A DNA stretch of 64,000 bases, from NCBI RefSeq assembly GCF_007096885.1, contig NZ_VJNO01000004.1, forward strand, positions 186,001 through 250,000. The letters are read 5' to 3'. The notes below the pieces were generated by a model. That model saw nothing but the letters and a program-made list of their open reading frames with translations. It was not told where the DNA came from and did not search any database. The stretch is from Streptomyces sp. 130. GTDB taxonomy: Bacteria; Actinomycetota; Actinomycetes; Streptomycetales; Streptomycetaceae. Position 1 is the first letter of the stretch; each line of letters begins with the position of its first letter. A program made the translations under genes and the position numbers. Positions 37,201 to 45,182 of this stretch are shown here, piece by piece.

Positions 37201-38355
37201 TCAGGCGCAGCGCACGGAGCGCGGGCCCGCTGCCCCGCCCGGCGGTCCGGGCACCGTCCGGGCGCGCGGGGCCAGGCCGGCCCACAGGTAGTCGGCCCCC
37301 ACCGGGGCGGACGCGGCCGAGGCACCCAGCAGCGCTCTGACCCGGGTGTCGTCGAACCGCCGCCGGTGCGCGAGGTAGGCGGTCATGCCCGGGTAGAAGT
37401 CCAGCAGCGCCTCCAGGGCCGTCGGCGTGCCCGGTCTGACGGCCACCAGCTCGACCGAGACCGGGACGAGCCGTTCCAGCACGTCCACGACCGTCGTCAC
37501 GGGGACGTCGCGGTCATGGACGACGTGGTACGTGCCGACCCCGCTCGCAGGGGCCCGGGCGGCCAGCCGCACCATGACCTCGGCCGCGTGCTCCACCTGG
37601 AGGAGGTTCAGCCGGCCGTGCGGATGCCCCACCGTCCGGACGCGGGGCCGGACGCCCGGGGCGCCGGCCCGCTCACCCCCGGGACCGGTGGCGTCGCGCG
37701 CCTCCCGCAGGATCCGCTCGATGACCTGGAGCGGGTGCGAGGGCAGTTCGGGATGCGGCGGCAGGTCGGTGACCAGGATGCTCGGCCGCAGGACCAGGAC
37801 CGGCCGGCCGTGCTCCCGCGCCCAGTCGTGCACCAGTAACTCGGCCTCGTACTTGGAGCGTTCATAGGCGTTCTCGAAGCCGCAGGCGTCGTCCAGCTCG
37901 TCCTCGTACGCCACCCCCTCGCGTCGGGCACCGGCCACGAACGCGGTGCTGACGTGGTGCACGCGGGGCCTCAGCCTGCCCGCCGCGGCCAGCTCCAGGA
38001 CGTGCCGCGTCCCTTCGACGTTGGTCCGGCGCAGCTCGGGGAGGTCCCCCTCCAGGTTGATGCTTCCCGCGCTGTGCCAGAGCGCGCCGATCGTGTCGGC
38101 CAGCTCGTGGAACGCCCGCTTCGGCAACCCGAGCCGGGGCTGCGCCAGGTCGGTCTCCACCACCCGTAGCCGCTCGGGGAGTGCCTCGGTGAACGCCGGG
38201 GCGGAGCCGGTCAGTTCGAAGAACCGTACGATGCGGTGCAGAGCGTCCCCCGAGCCGGCGTGCGCGAGAACCGTCACCGACCGGTGCGTGTCGAGCAGGC
38301 GACGCAGCAGACGCAGGCCGAGGAATCCGGTGGCGCCGGTGAGGGCTACGTGCAC
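37201..38355 (-). CDS. Stand-alone thioester reductase-type SDR, first gene of the PKS operon, with a TTA codon
   Basis: 384 aa from GTG 38355, with GGAG 8 nt upstream. An extended SDR of the NAD-binding-4 / thioester reductase type: GATGFLGLRLLRRLL at the N-terminus, EGTRHVLELA, HVSTAFVAG, catalytic Y164 and K168 (YERSK), and LRPSILVTD. In NRPS/PKS systems such domains release the thioester-bound chain as aldehyde or alcohol; here the domain is free-standing. Heterocyst glycolipid synthesis uses an ACP-linked thioester reductase (HglB), which is the nearest functional analogy. Codon 173 is TTA (37837-37839), so production may depend on bldA. A simple NAD-dependent epimerase role is less likely given the context. 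Confidence 0.85.
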   Translation of the reverse strand: MHVALTGATGFLGLRLLRRLLDTHRSVTVLAHAGSGDALHRIVRFFELTGSAPAFTEALPERLRVVETDLAQPRLGLPKRAFHELADTIGALWHSAGSINLEGDLPELRRTNVEGTRHVLELAAAGRLRPRVHHVSTAFVAGARREGVAYEDELDDACGFENAYERSKYEAELLVHDWAREHGRPVLVLRPSILVTDLPPHPELPSHPLQVIERILREARDATGPGGERAGAPGVRPRVRTVGHPHGRLNLLQVEHAAEVMVRLAARAPASGVGTYHVVHDRDVPVTTVVDVLERLVPVSVELVAVRPGTPTALEALLDFYPGMTAYLAHRRRFDDTRVRALLGASAASAPVGADYLWAGLAPRARTVPGPPGGAAGPRSVRCA

Positions 38356-39029
38356 GGCCAGGGCTCCAAGGGCTAGGAAGGGACAGCCCGCGCCCGCCGC
38401 CTACGGCGGAGCACGGGACGGCTGCGGCGACCGGGAACGGCGCACCGCCACTCCGGGCGACGCCGGCCTCGCCGCCGGCTCCACGGCCCTCCCCGAGCAC
38501 GTTGATCGTCGACGCACGGCACACCATGACAGACGGCGGGCGAAGCGGAAGACCTCGATCCGGGCGGCTCACCCGAACGAAGTACGCCCCCCGCCGGGGG
38601 CCGCGCACGTCAGTGCGGACGCGTGCACCACGGGCGCCGGGGCGCGGCCTGTGCGCGCACCGGGTCAGTCCCCGCGTGCGCAGGGCGTGCGAGCCCGTCA
38701 CCCGTCCCTCCTTCGGGGGAACTTGCGGGTGGTCCCGGGGGAGACCCCGGGACGGGACCCGAAGCGGGAACCGGCGGGGCCCGCGGTCGCACGGCGCGGG
38801 AACGGCACGGCGGTCGGGCCGCCGCCTCCGTACGCGGAGGGCCGCAGCCGACCGGCGCGGCCCGCCGGGAAGACCCGGGTCCGGTGCCGTCGGCGGTCAC
38901 GGGGCCGCGTGGCCGGTGGTCATCCTGGGGCACGCGGCGGGCACCCGCCGCCGCGCGCCGTGCTCGCCGCCCGGCACCCCGTCTCCGCGCACCTCGCCGC
39001 GCGCACCCGTCACGATGGAGTCGTCACCC
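38356..39029. promoter_or_regulatory. Divergent intergenic region with a strong inverted repeat
   Basis: This 674-nt region separates the PKS operon from the divergent WS/DGAT gene and must hold both promoters. No convincing gene is present: the long open frames lack ribosome-binding sites and normal codon usage. The main feature is a perfect 9-bp inverted repeat with a GAGA loop, arms GTCCCGGGG (38732-38740) and CCCCGGGAC (38745-38753), able to form a hairpin or bind a dimeric regulator. No pathway-specific regulator gene is seen in the locus. Confidence 0.6.
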
Positions 39030-40421
39030 ATGTCCGTTCCCGGCCGGTCGCCGGCGCAGTCGTCGCCGTCCACCACGCCCGTCCCGCCGCCCCGGCCCGC
39101 CGCCCCCTCCGCCGGCCACCGCGGGCAGACGCCCCCACCAGCCCCGCCCGAGCCGTCCCGCGCCCCCGCACACCTGCGCGTCCACCCCGTGGACCGCGCC
39201 TTCCTCGGCCTGGAACGGACGCGCCCCGACGTCCGCTGGGACACCGGCGGCATCGCCTACCTGAGCGGCCCGCCCCCCGCCCTCGCGGACCTCCGCGCCT
39301 ACGTCGCGTACTGCCTGCGCGGCGTGCCCCTGATGACGAGCCGGGTGACGGGCGGCCGGCGCCCGCGCTGGCAGCCGGACGAGGACTTCGTCCTGGAGCA
39401 CCACGTCCACGAGTCCGTCGCCGAAGGGCCCGACGGATGGGACGCCGCCCTGCACGCCGCGCTCAACGCCCCCTTCGCGCCCGGCGCCTACTGGGGGATC
39501 TGGCTGGTCCACGGCCACGCCGACGACGCGTACGCCGTGTGCTACCGCCTCCGCCACGCCTGCCAGGACGGCTCGGCGGCGGCCATGGCCTTCCGGGCAC
39601 TGCTCGGCGAGGGAGAGCCGTCGGGCCGCCCCGTGCCGGCACCCGGCCGCCGCTCCGCCGTGCCCGGCCGGGTGGTCGCGGCCCTCCGGCTCGCGGTGAA
39701 GTTCGCGGCCGGGACGCTCGTACGCCGCTACCGCCCGGCCGCCGGATTCGCGCCGACCGGGGAACGGCGGCTGTACCGGGGACGCGTGCCGGTGGACACC
39801 CTGCGCGGCATCGGTGCCGCCGGGGGCGGCTCGGCGCACGACGCGCATCTCGCCGCGCTCGCCGGAGCGCTGGCGGCCTGGTCCGAGAAGGCGGGCATCC
39901 CCCTGCCCCGGGCCACGGCGGTGCTCCCGGTCGACGCACGCCGCCCCGAGGAGGAACAGACCTGGGGGAACCGCTGCTTCGCCCTGCCGCTCGAACTGCC
40001 CGTGCACATCGCGCCGGGGCACCCGGGCGCGGCCCGGCGGCGGCTGGACCACGTCACGGCGGCGACGCGGAAGCTGCGGGGCGCCGCGTGGCGGCAGGCG
40101 ATCGTGGACCTGGTCCGCCACATGCCGGCCCGCCCCACCGCGTGGTACATGCGCCGGGTGCTCTCCCCCCGCGTCGCGAACGTCATGGCCACCTCGATGC
40201 CGCTCGCCCACCGGGGCAGCCTGGGCGAGACGCAGGTGACGGGGACCGCCCTGCTGCCGCTGGTCGTCCCCGGGCACCTCTTCGCCGTCGGGCTCTCGTT
40301 CTTCGGCGAGTGGGCCGAGGTCTCCGTCGTCGTCGACAGGGGACTGGCCCTGGGCGGGGAGCTGCCGGACCTGTGGGAGCGGGCCGTGGCGGAACTGGCG
40401 GAGACCACCGCGCCGCACTGA
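39030..40421 (+). CDS. Wax ester synthase/DGAT-like acyltransferase
   Basis: 463 aa from ATG 39030, with GGAG 9 nt upstream. After a Pro-rich tail (1-45) it has the condensation-like fold of the WS/DGAT family: PVDRAFLGLER near the start, and a degenerate active-site motif RHACQDG (R175, H176, D180, G181) where HHxxxDG is usual. The second, catalytic His is kept and the first is Arg. The C-terminal block RVANVMATSMPLAHRGSLGETQVTGTALLPLVVPGHLFAVGLSFFGEWAEVSVV resembles the family's last domain. It would transfer an acyl chain to an alcohol. Placed divergently from the PKS operon, it probably esterifies the PKS product, which is inference. Confidence 0.8.
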   Translation: MSVPGRSPAQSSPSTTPVPPPRPAAPSAGHRGQTPPPAPPEPSRAPAHLRVHPVDRAFLGLERTRPDVRWDTGGIAYLSGPPPALADLRAYVAYCLRGVPLMTSRVTGGRRPRWQPDEDFVLEHHVHESVAEGPDGWDAALHAALNAPFAPGAYWGIWLVHGHADDAYAVCYRLRHACQDGSAAAMAFRALLGEGEPSGRPVPAPGRRSAVPGRVVAALRLAVKFAAGTLVRRYRPAAGFAPTGERRLYRGRVPVDTLRGIGAAGGGSAHDAHLAALAGALAAWSEKAGIPLPRATAVLPVDARRPEEEQTWGNRCFALPLELPVHIAPGHPGAARRRLDHVTAATRKLRGAAWRQAIVDLVRHMPARPTAWYMRRVLSPRVANVMATSMPLAHRGSLGETQVTGTALLPLVVPGHLFAVGLSFFGEWAEVSVVVDRGLALGGELPDLWERAVAELAETTAPH

Positions 40422-40432
40422 GCCCCCGCCCC

Positions 40433-41779
40433 CTACGCGTCCGCCGGGCGGGCGCCGCGAGCGCGGCGTCGGCCCGCCCTGAGCTCCCGGCGCAGGAGCT
40501 TGCGGTAGGCGCGGACCTCGATCTCGATGCCGTGCCGGTAGGTGGGCGCGTACGCCCCGGAATCGCGGCGGCGCTCGCGACGGATCGCCCGGACCATCCG
40601 CTCCGGCGCCGGGAGCGCGACCGTGCCCTCGATCAGATCGGCGATCCACTCCGCCTGGGGCTCGAGCAGCGGGAAGGCCGCACCGGCCGGCTGCGCGAGC
40701 CCCATGAAGTAGAGCCCGGGCAGCCCGGGCGGAACCGTACGCAGGTAGAGGTCCGTACGCCCGTCGGGGGCGGCGAAGACGGACGGGCTCAGGAACGGGA
40801 AGGAGAGGGAGTAACCGGTCGCGTACACCACCGCGTCCACGGCCTCGCGGCTGCCGTCGGTGAACACCGCGGAGTCCCGGCCGAACGAGCTGACCCCCGG
40901 CTTGGGTGTGACCGCGCCACGGGCGAGCTGCACCAGGAGTTCGTCCGACGACGAAGGGTGCGTGTCGAGCGGCCCCCGGGCCGGCCGGGGGAGCCCGTAC
41001 CGCTGGGGAGCACCCCTGCTCAGCCGCAGGAGCAGGGCCATCGCCGGACCCTTGACGAAGCGTGGCAGCGCGGCGAGCGGACTCACGGCCAAGTGGTCCG
41101 CCGGCCGGCCGAGCAGCATTTTGGGGAACACATGGACCGGGTCACGTGCCGACAGGTAGGTCCGCGCCGCCGTGCGGGAGATCTCCGCGGCGATCTCGCA
41201 CGCGGAGTTGCCCATGCCGACGACCAGCACCCGCAGGCCGGCGTACGGCCCAGGAGTGCGGTACGCGTGCGAATGCACGGAGAGGCCTTCGAAGTCCTCG
41301 GCGCCCGGGACGGCGGGGTCCGGGAGACGCGGGTCCCAATGGTGGCCGTTTGCCACCACCACCTCGGTGTACCGCCGGGTCACGGTCCCGGCGCCCGCGT
41401 CCCCGCGCCTGCGATGGCCGACTTCCCAGCCGCCGCCGTCCAGGGGACGTACGGAAACCACCTCGGTGCCGAACACGATGTGCCGGTGCAGACCGGACGA
41501 GGCCGCGTACTCCTCCAGATAGGCGAGGACCTGGCTGTGATGGGGGAAGACCGGCCCGTCCGCGGGCATGGCCAGCGAGGAGAAGGACATGCTCTCCTTC
41601 GAGATGTTGGCGTGCAGCGACGCGTACACCCCCGACATCCCGTTGTCGTTCCCGTAGCGCCAGAGCCCGCCGATCCGCGACCCGGCCTCGTAGCAGTCGA
41701 ACGGGATGCCGCGCGAGGCGAGGACCTTGCCGGCCGCGAGCCCCGAAGGGCCCGCCCCGATCACACACGTTCTCCGCAT
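40433..41779 (-). CDS. Flavin-containing monooxygenase (FMO / Baeyer-Villiger type)
   Basis: 448 aa from ATG 41779. FAD-binding GAGPSGLAAGK near the N-terminus, FMO-type motif FEGLSVHSHAYR (about 165-176), NADPH-binding VGMGNSACEIAAEI (about 187-200), and the C-terminal ATGYSLSFPFL. The family hydroxylates N or S atoms or performs Baeyer-Villiger oxidation with NADPH and O2. It is convergent with the WS/DGAT gene, only 11 nt apart, and divergent from the ABC transporter genes. It may tailor the PKS product or be unrelated; the position favours the former. The C-terminal tail is very basic. Confidence 0.88.
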   Translation of the reverse strand: MRRTCVIGAGPSGLAAGKVLASRGIPFDCYEAGSRIGGLWRYGNDNGMSGVYASLHANISKESMSFSSLAMPADGPVFPHHSQVLAYLEEYAASSGLHRHIVFGTEVVSVRPLDGGGWEVGHRRRGDAGAGTVTRRYTEVVVANGHHWDPRLPDPAVPGAEDFEGLSVHSHAYRTPGPYAGLRVLVVGMGNSACEIAAEISRTAARTYLSARDPVHVFPKMLLGRPADHLAVSPLAALPRFVKGPAMALLLRLSRGAPQRYGLPRPARGPLDTHPSSSDELLVQLARGAVTPKPGVSSFGRDSAVFTDGSREAVDAVVYATGYSLSFPFLSPSVFAAPDGRTDLYLRTVPPGLPGLYFMGLAQPAGAAFPLLEPQAEWIADLIEGTVALPAPERMVRAIRRERRRDSGAYAPTYRHGIEIEVRAYRKLLRRELRAGRRRARGARPADA

Positions 41780-42067
41780 CACTCGCCGACCTCTCCCGAC
41801 CGGGCCGCGGCCCGGTGCGCCCGTGTCCCGCCACGCTAGCCGTCCGCGTCCGCGCCGGGCCGGTCGGCGGGCGGCGAACCCGCCGCACGCGTGGTCGGGG
41901 CCGCACCGGGTTGACGCCGCCCGGACGGCGAGCCCCGAGCACCGTTTCCGGGGCGCCACACGGTCGTTGAGCACGGACGGAGGGTCCGCGGCCGGCCGGA
42001 AGCCGTCGCCGCCCGGGCGGCGGCAGGCGGGCGCACCCCGGAAGCCCAGTCACGACGGAGCAGCGCG

Positions 42068-42682
42068 ATGGACGTCACCGATGTGCACCACTCCTACCGG
42101 CGGCACGCCGTCCTCCGGGGCGTCGGCCTGCGGCTCGAACCAGGCGTTCTCGCCGGGATCGTGGGGGAGAACGGGGCCGGCAAGTCGACCCTGCTCAAGA
42201 TCCTCGCCGGTGAACTCCGCCCGGACCGGGGCACGGTGCGGCGCAGCGGCAGATTCGGCTACTGCCCGCAGGCAGTCGTGCTGGACGACTCGTTCACCGT
42301 CCGCCAGCACCTCGACTTCTTCCGGCACGCGTTCGGTCTCCGGGACCTCGGCAGGGCCCACGAGGTGATGGAGATCCTCGCCTTCACCGAGTACCTCGAC
42401 CAGCGGGCGGGACTCCTCAGCGGAGGCTCCCGCCAGAAGCTGAACCTGACGCTCGCCCTGATGCACGATCCGGACGTCCTGCTGCTGGACGAGCCCTACC
42501 AGGGGTTCGACTGGGAGACCTATCTGCGCTTCTGGGAACTGGCGACGAGCCTGCGCGACGCCGGACGCTCGGTGCTGGTCGTCTCGCACCTGGCCTACGA
42601 CATCGGCCGGCTGGACGCGCTGTGGCGGCTGGAGGGCGGCCGCCTGCACCGCCAGGACACGCGTACGGAGGCGGCGGCGTGA
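42068..42682 (+). CDS. ABC transporter ATP-binding protein
   Basis: 204 aa, short for an ABC ATPase but complete: Walker A GENGAGKST (about 34-42), Q-loop in YCPQAVVL, signature LSGGSRQKLNL, Walker B VLLLDEP, and an H-loop in VVSHLAYD. The stop overlaps the GTG of the permease gene (GTGA), so the two are translationally coupled. Together they form a small ABC-2-type exporter. Its location after the FMO gene makes it a candidate exporter for the PKS product, but no substrate can be read from the sequence. Confidence 0.9.
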   Translation: MDVTDVHHSYRRHAVLRGVGLRLEPGVLAGIVGENGAGKSTLLKILAGELRPDRGTVRRSGRFGYCPQAVVLDDSFTVRQHLDFFRHAFGLRDLGRAHEVMEILAFTEYLDQRAGLLSGGSRQKLNLTLALMHDPDVLLLDEPYQGFDWETYLRFWELATSLRDAGRSVLVVSHLAYDIGRLDALWRLEGGRLHRQDTRTEAAA

Positions 42683-43521
42683 GGCGGCACTGGTCCCTGT
42701 TCGCCACGGCGTCCCGCTACGCGCTGATCGGCCACGCCCGCAACCGGTTCGCCATGCTGCTCGTGGTCGTGTACATCCCCGTGTGGATCGGCCTGGCCTA
42801 CGTGGCCATCCCCAGCCGGCCGGCGCCGTTCCGGCTGCGGGCCACCGGCGAGGTCCTGTCCCCGCCGGGCAACCACCTGACCCAGATCACCGGCGCGCTC
42901 AACGCGGTCACCCTGATCGCCGGTTTCATGATGTTCGCGGCGACCTTCACCGGAGGAGCCTTCGACCGCCGCCTGGCCATGGCGGGATACCCCCGGTATC
43001 ACCTCGTCCTCGCCAAACTCACCGCGCTCACCCTCGTCTGCACGGCCGTCGCCGCGTACGCCACGGCGGCGGCGGGCTTCGCCTGGGCCCCGCGGCAGCC
43101 CTTCGTGCTGGCCGCCGGGCTGTTCCTCGCCGCCCTGACCTACGGCGCACTCGGAGTGGTCTTCGGATCGGTGCTCCGCCGCGAGGTGGAGGGGATGTTC
43201 GCCATCCTCATGATCAGCATTCTCGACGTGGCCCTGCAGAACCCGCTCTCCAGCTCCGGCTCGGACAGCCCGGTCGTCCGGTTCCTGCCGACGTACGGCT
43301 CCGTGCAGGCCAGCATGTCCGCTGCCTTCTCCGACGCTCCGGCCGGCGAAGGGCTCGCGATCCAGCTCCTCTGGCTCACCGGCGCCGCGTGCGCCGGACT
43401 GCTGGTCTTCCGCAGGCGCACCCGGGACGCGCTGCCGCGACGGGCGACGGCGCGGGTGCCGGCACCCGCCCGGCCCCGGGAGGCGTCCGGCGGCGAGCCG
43501 GCCCGCGTACAGGAGCCGTGA
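42679..43521 (+). CDS. ABC-2-type transporter permease
   Basis: 280 aa from GTG 42679, overlapping the ATPase gene. Six hydrophobic segments: about 22-42, 75-98, 112-135, 140-165, 172-195 and 228-250, matching ABC-2 permeases. The loop after the first helix carries IPSRPAPFRLRATGEVLSPP. The C-terminal tail is basic and Pro/Arg-rich. It forms the membrane part of an exporter with the preceding ATPase. The predicted product is an inner-membrane protein; no outer partners exist in this Gram-positive background. Confidence 0.87.
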   Translation: MRRHWSLFATASRYALIGHARNRFAMLLVVVYIPVWIGLAYVAIPSRPAPFRLRATGEVLSPPGNHLTQITGALNAVTLIAGFMMFAATFTGGAFDRRLAMAGYPRYHLVLAKLTALTLVCTAVAAYATAAAGFAWAPRQPFVLAAGLFLAALTYGALGVVFGSVLRREVEGMFAILMISILDVALQNPLSSSGSDSPVVRFLPTYGSVQASMSAAFSDAPAGEGLAIQLLWLTGAACAGLLVFRRRTRDALPRRATARVPAPARPREASGGEPARVQEP

Positions 43522-43609
43522 CCTGCGGAGGCCGGTGATCGTTCTGTAGCCGTCGGCGCTCACGCGCCGCCCGCGACGAGACCCCCTTCGTGCAAGGAGC
43601 ACTGCGCCC

Positions 43610-44131
43610 ATGAACCTTTCGCGTACCGCCAAGAGCACCGTGCTGACCGCGGTCCTCCTGTCCGCGACCGCGCTGGCCGCCCCGGCCCCGGCGCAGGCGG
43701 CGCCGCTGCCGCCCGCGTGTCAGGAGGCATTGCTGGAGACCTTCGACAAGTTCCCCGTCGTCGACTTCACCGTCCCGGACAAGGCCAAGAACACCATGCT
43801 CGCCGAGGTCCTCGGCCTGAGCGAGGCCGACCAGCAGGTGTTCACCGAGCAGGCGTGCGCGGCCTGGAACAGCTGGGCGACCGCCAACGGCCAGGCCGTG
43901 GCCACGGACCTGGACACCCGCTACCGGAACGCGGCGGGACCCGTGTGCAACAAGTTCGCCAAGTCGTCCCTGGCGACGATCAAGAAGTACGCCCCGAACG
44001 TGCCCGCCGAGACGCGTGACCTGGAAAAGCTGGCCAAGCGGATCTGGACGGACTCCATGGAGAAGCTCGCGGCGGACGCCACCAACGCCGACTGCCGCAA
44101 CGCCTACACCACGGCCAAGGCCGGCTGGTAA
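43610..44131 (+). CDS. Secreted small hypothetical protein
   Basis: 173 aa with AAGGAG before the ATG. A Sec signal peptide (1-30, ending AQA before APLPP) is clear. The mature part of about 143 residues is helical and has four cysteines, in the PPACQEAL, EQACAAW, GPVCNKF and ADCRNAY contexts, which could form two disulfides. It matches no enzyme family I recognise. It stands alone after the ABC genes, 88 nt downstream, and ends in front of a strong terminator hairpin shared with the convergent STAS gene. Confidence 0.8.
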   Translation: MNLSRTAKSTVLTAVLLSATALAAPAPAQAAPLPPACQEALLETFDKFPVVDFTVPDKAKNTMLAEVLGLSEADQQVFTEQACAAWNSWATANGQAVATDLDTRYRNAAGPVCNKFAKSSLATIKKYAPNVPAETRDLEKLAKRIWTDSMEKLAADATNADCRNAYTTAKAGW

Positions 44132-44146
44132 CAGCTCCAGCCGGTC

Positions 44147-44187
44147 GCGCCGCGCCCCGCCGGTGAGCAGCCGGCGGGCCGCGGCGC
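44147..44187. terminator. Bidirectional hairpin terminator
   Basis: 17-bp arms (44147-44163 and 44171-44187) with one central mismatch and a 7-nt loop, between the convergent secreted-protein and STAS genes. Confidence 0.75.
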
Positions 44188-44192
44188 AGCGC

Positions 44193-44585
44193 TCAGCAGG
44201 CGGCCGCTTCCCCGACCGTTGCCCGTACGTGCAGGACCGCGTCGAGGCCCGTGATCCGCAGCAGACGCTGGAGTTGGGGACGGGGGGCGGCCACCCGCAG
44301 GGCGCCCGCCCGGTGGATGAGGATGAGCAGGTTCAGGAGCGAGGAATCCGCGAAGGTGATCCCCGACGCGTCCAGAACCACCTTCGGATGCGTCCAGGCC
44401 GCCATGGTCAGCGCCTCTTCCAGCCGCGCGATTGACTGCGCGTCGCAGGCACCGTGCGCCGCGACCACCCGTGCGCCCTCTCGCGTGTGCTGCGTCACCA
44501 CGGCCTGCGCCGCGGGCGCCGAGGGAGCACTGCTTGCGCCGACGCCGCTCACGCGTGCTGCCGGAACCGCTTCGCCGTACGACAC
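44193..44585 (-). CDS. STAS-domain anti-sigma factor antagonist
   Basis: 130 aa from GTG 44585, chosen because AGGAGG lies 6 nt upstream; the frame is open further upstream. The STAS fold runs from about 32 to 125, with the phosphorylatable Ser region in VVLDASGITFADSSLLNLLILI (Ser in DSS) and the C-terminal LRITGLDAVLHV. Such proteins bind anti-sigma kinases (RsbW-like) when dephosphorylated and free a sigma factor. It is divergent from a small HTH gene and belongs to the partner-switch cluster that continues to 49144. Confidence 0.87.
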   Translation of the reverse strand: MSYGEAVPAARVSGVGASSAPSAPAAQAVVTQHTREGARVVAAHGACDAQSIARLEEALTMAAWTHPKVVLDASGITFADSSLLNLLILIHRAGALRVAAPRPQLQRLLRITGLDAVLHVRATVGEAAAC

Positions 44586-44608
44586 CCCGAGCCTCCTGTG
44601 ACTCTCAC

Positions 44609-44640
44609 CATGACAATGAATACACGAAAAGTATGTCATG
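44609..44640. promoter_or_regulatory. Inverted repeat in the divergent STAS/HTH promoter region
   Basis: CATGACA (44609-44615) and TGTCATG (44634-44640) are perfect inverted arms; inside them ATAC and GTAT also pair. This AT-rich stretch lies between the divergent STAS and HTH genes and is a plausible operator for the small HTH protein. Confidence 0.5.
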
Positions 44641-44671
44641 TAGTTGAGGTCGGGCAAGGGGTCGCGCTTAG

Positions 44672-45013
44672 ATGGAGGGCATGCCTGGAGTACCCGAATC
44701 CCACACCGGATGGACGTTCATCACCAACCACGCGCGCGTACTGGCGACCATCGCCGAGGACCCGACCGTCCGGATCCGTGACATCGCGGCACGCTGCCGG
44801 CTCACGGAGCGCGCGGTCCAGCGGATCATCGCCGACCTCGAACAGGACGGCTACCTCTCCCATACGCGAGAGGGGCGCGCCAATACGTACCGCATCGAAC
44901 CGGACAAGGTGCTGCGCCACCCCGCGGAAGCCGGCCTGTCGGTGGCCTCGCTGCTCACCCTCCTCGTGCAGGACGAGACGGACCGCGGCAGGGAACCGGT
45001 GACGGCGCCGTGA
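44672..45013 (+). CDS. Small winged-helix transcriptional regulator
   Basis: 113 aa; ATG 44672, with an in-frame ATG at 44681 as alternative. It carries a MarR/ArsR-like winged helix: ARVLATIAEDPTVRIRDIAARCRLTERAVQRIIADLEQDGYLSHTREGRANTYRI (about 21-75), where the TERAVQRIIADL helix is the recognition helix. This type is often annotated in Streptomyces as a helix-turn-helix protein next to anti-sigma antagonist genes. It is divergent from the STAS gene over an inverted repeat and upstream of the SpoIIE operon. It may control both, which is inference from the layout. Confidence 0.83.
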   Translation: MEGMPGVPESHTGWTFITNHARVLATIAEDPTVRIRDIAARCRLTERAVQRIIADLEQDGYLSHTREGRANTYRIEPDKVLRHPAEAGLSVASLLTLLVQDETDRGREPVTAP

Positions 45014-45182
45014 AAGCCGCGTGCCGGAGACGTGTCCGGTCGGTAGAAGTGTGACGCTGTGTAACCTTCACGGCGGGTGGGTCGATTGCCATCGAGGGCG
45101 GCCCTGCGTGATAGTTGCCGCAAGGCAATGCTTGTCCGTCCAGTTGGAAGGTGGTGCGGCCCGCCGCAGGCGGCCCCCCCTC

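Noticed and set aside
22942..38355. Enediyne PKS
   Set aside because: Enediyne PksE is a single KS-AT-ACP-KR-DH-PPT protein accompanied by warhead genes (E3-E5, thioesterase). Here there are separate Pfa-type subunits, a CLF, PfaD and no warhead genes.
38502..39029. Longer N-terminus of the WS/DGAT gene or an extra small gene
   Set aside because: The upstream frame is Arg-rich without conserved sequence, and ATG 39030 has a suitable ribosome-binding site.
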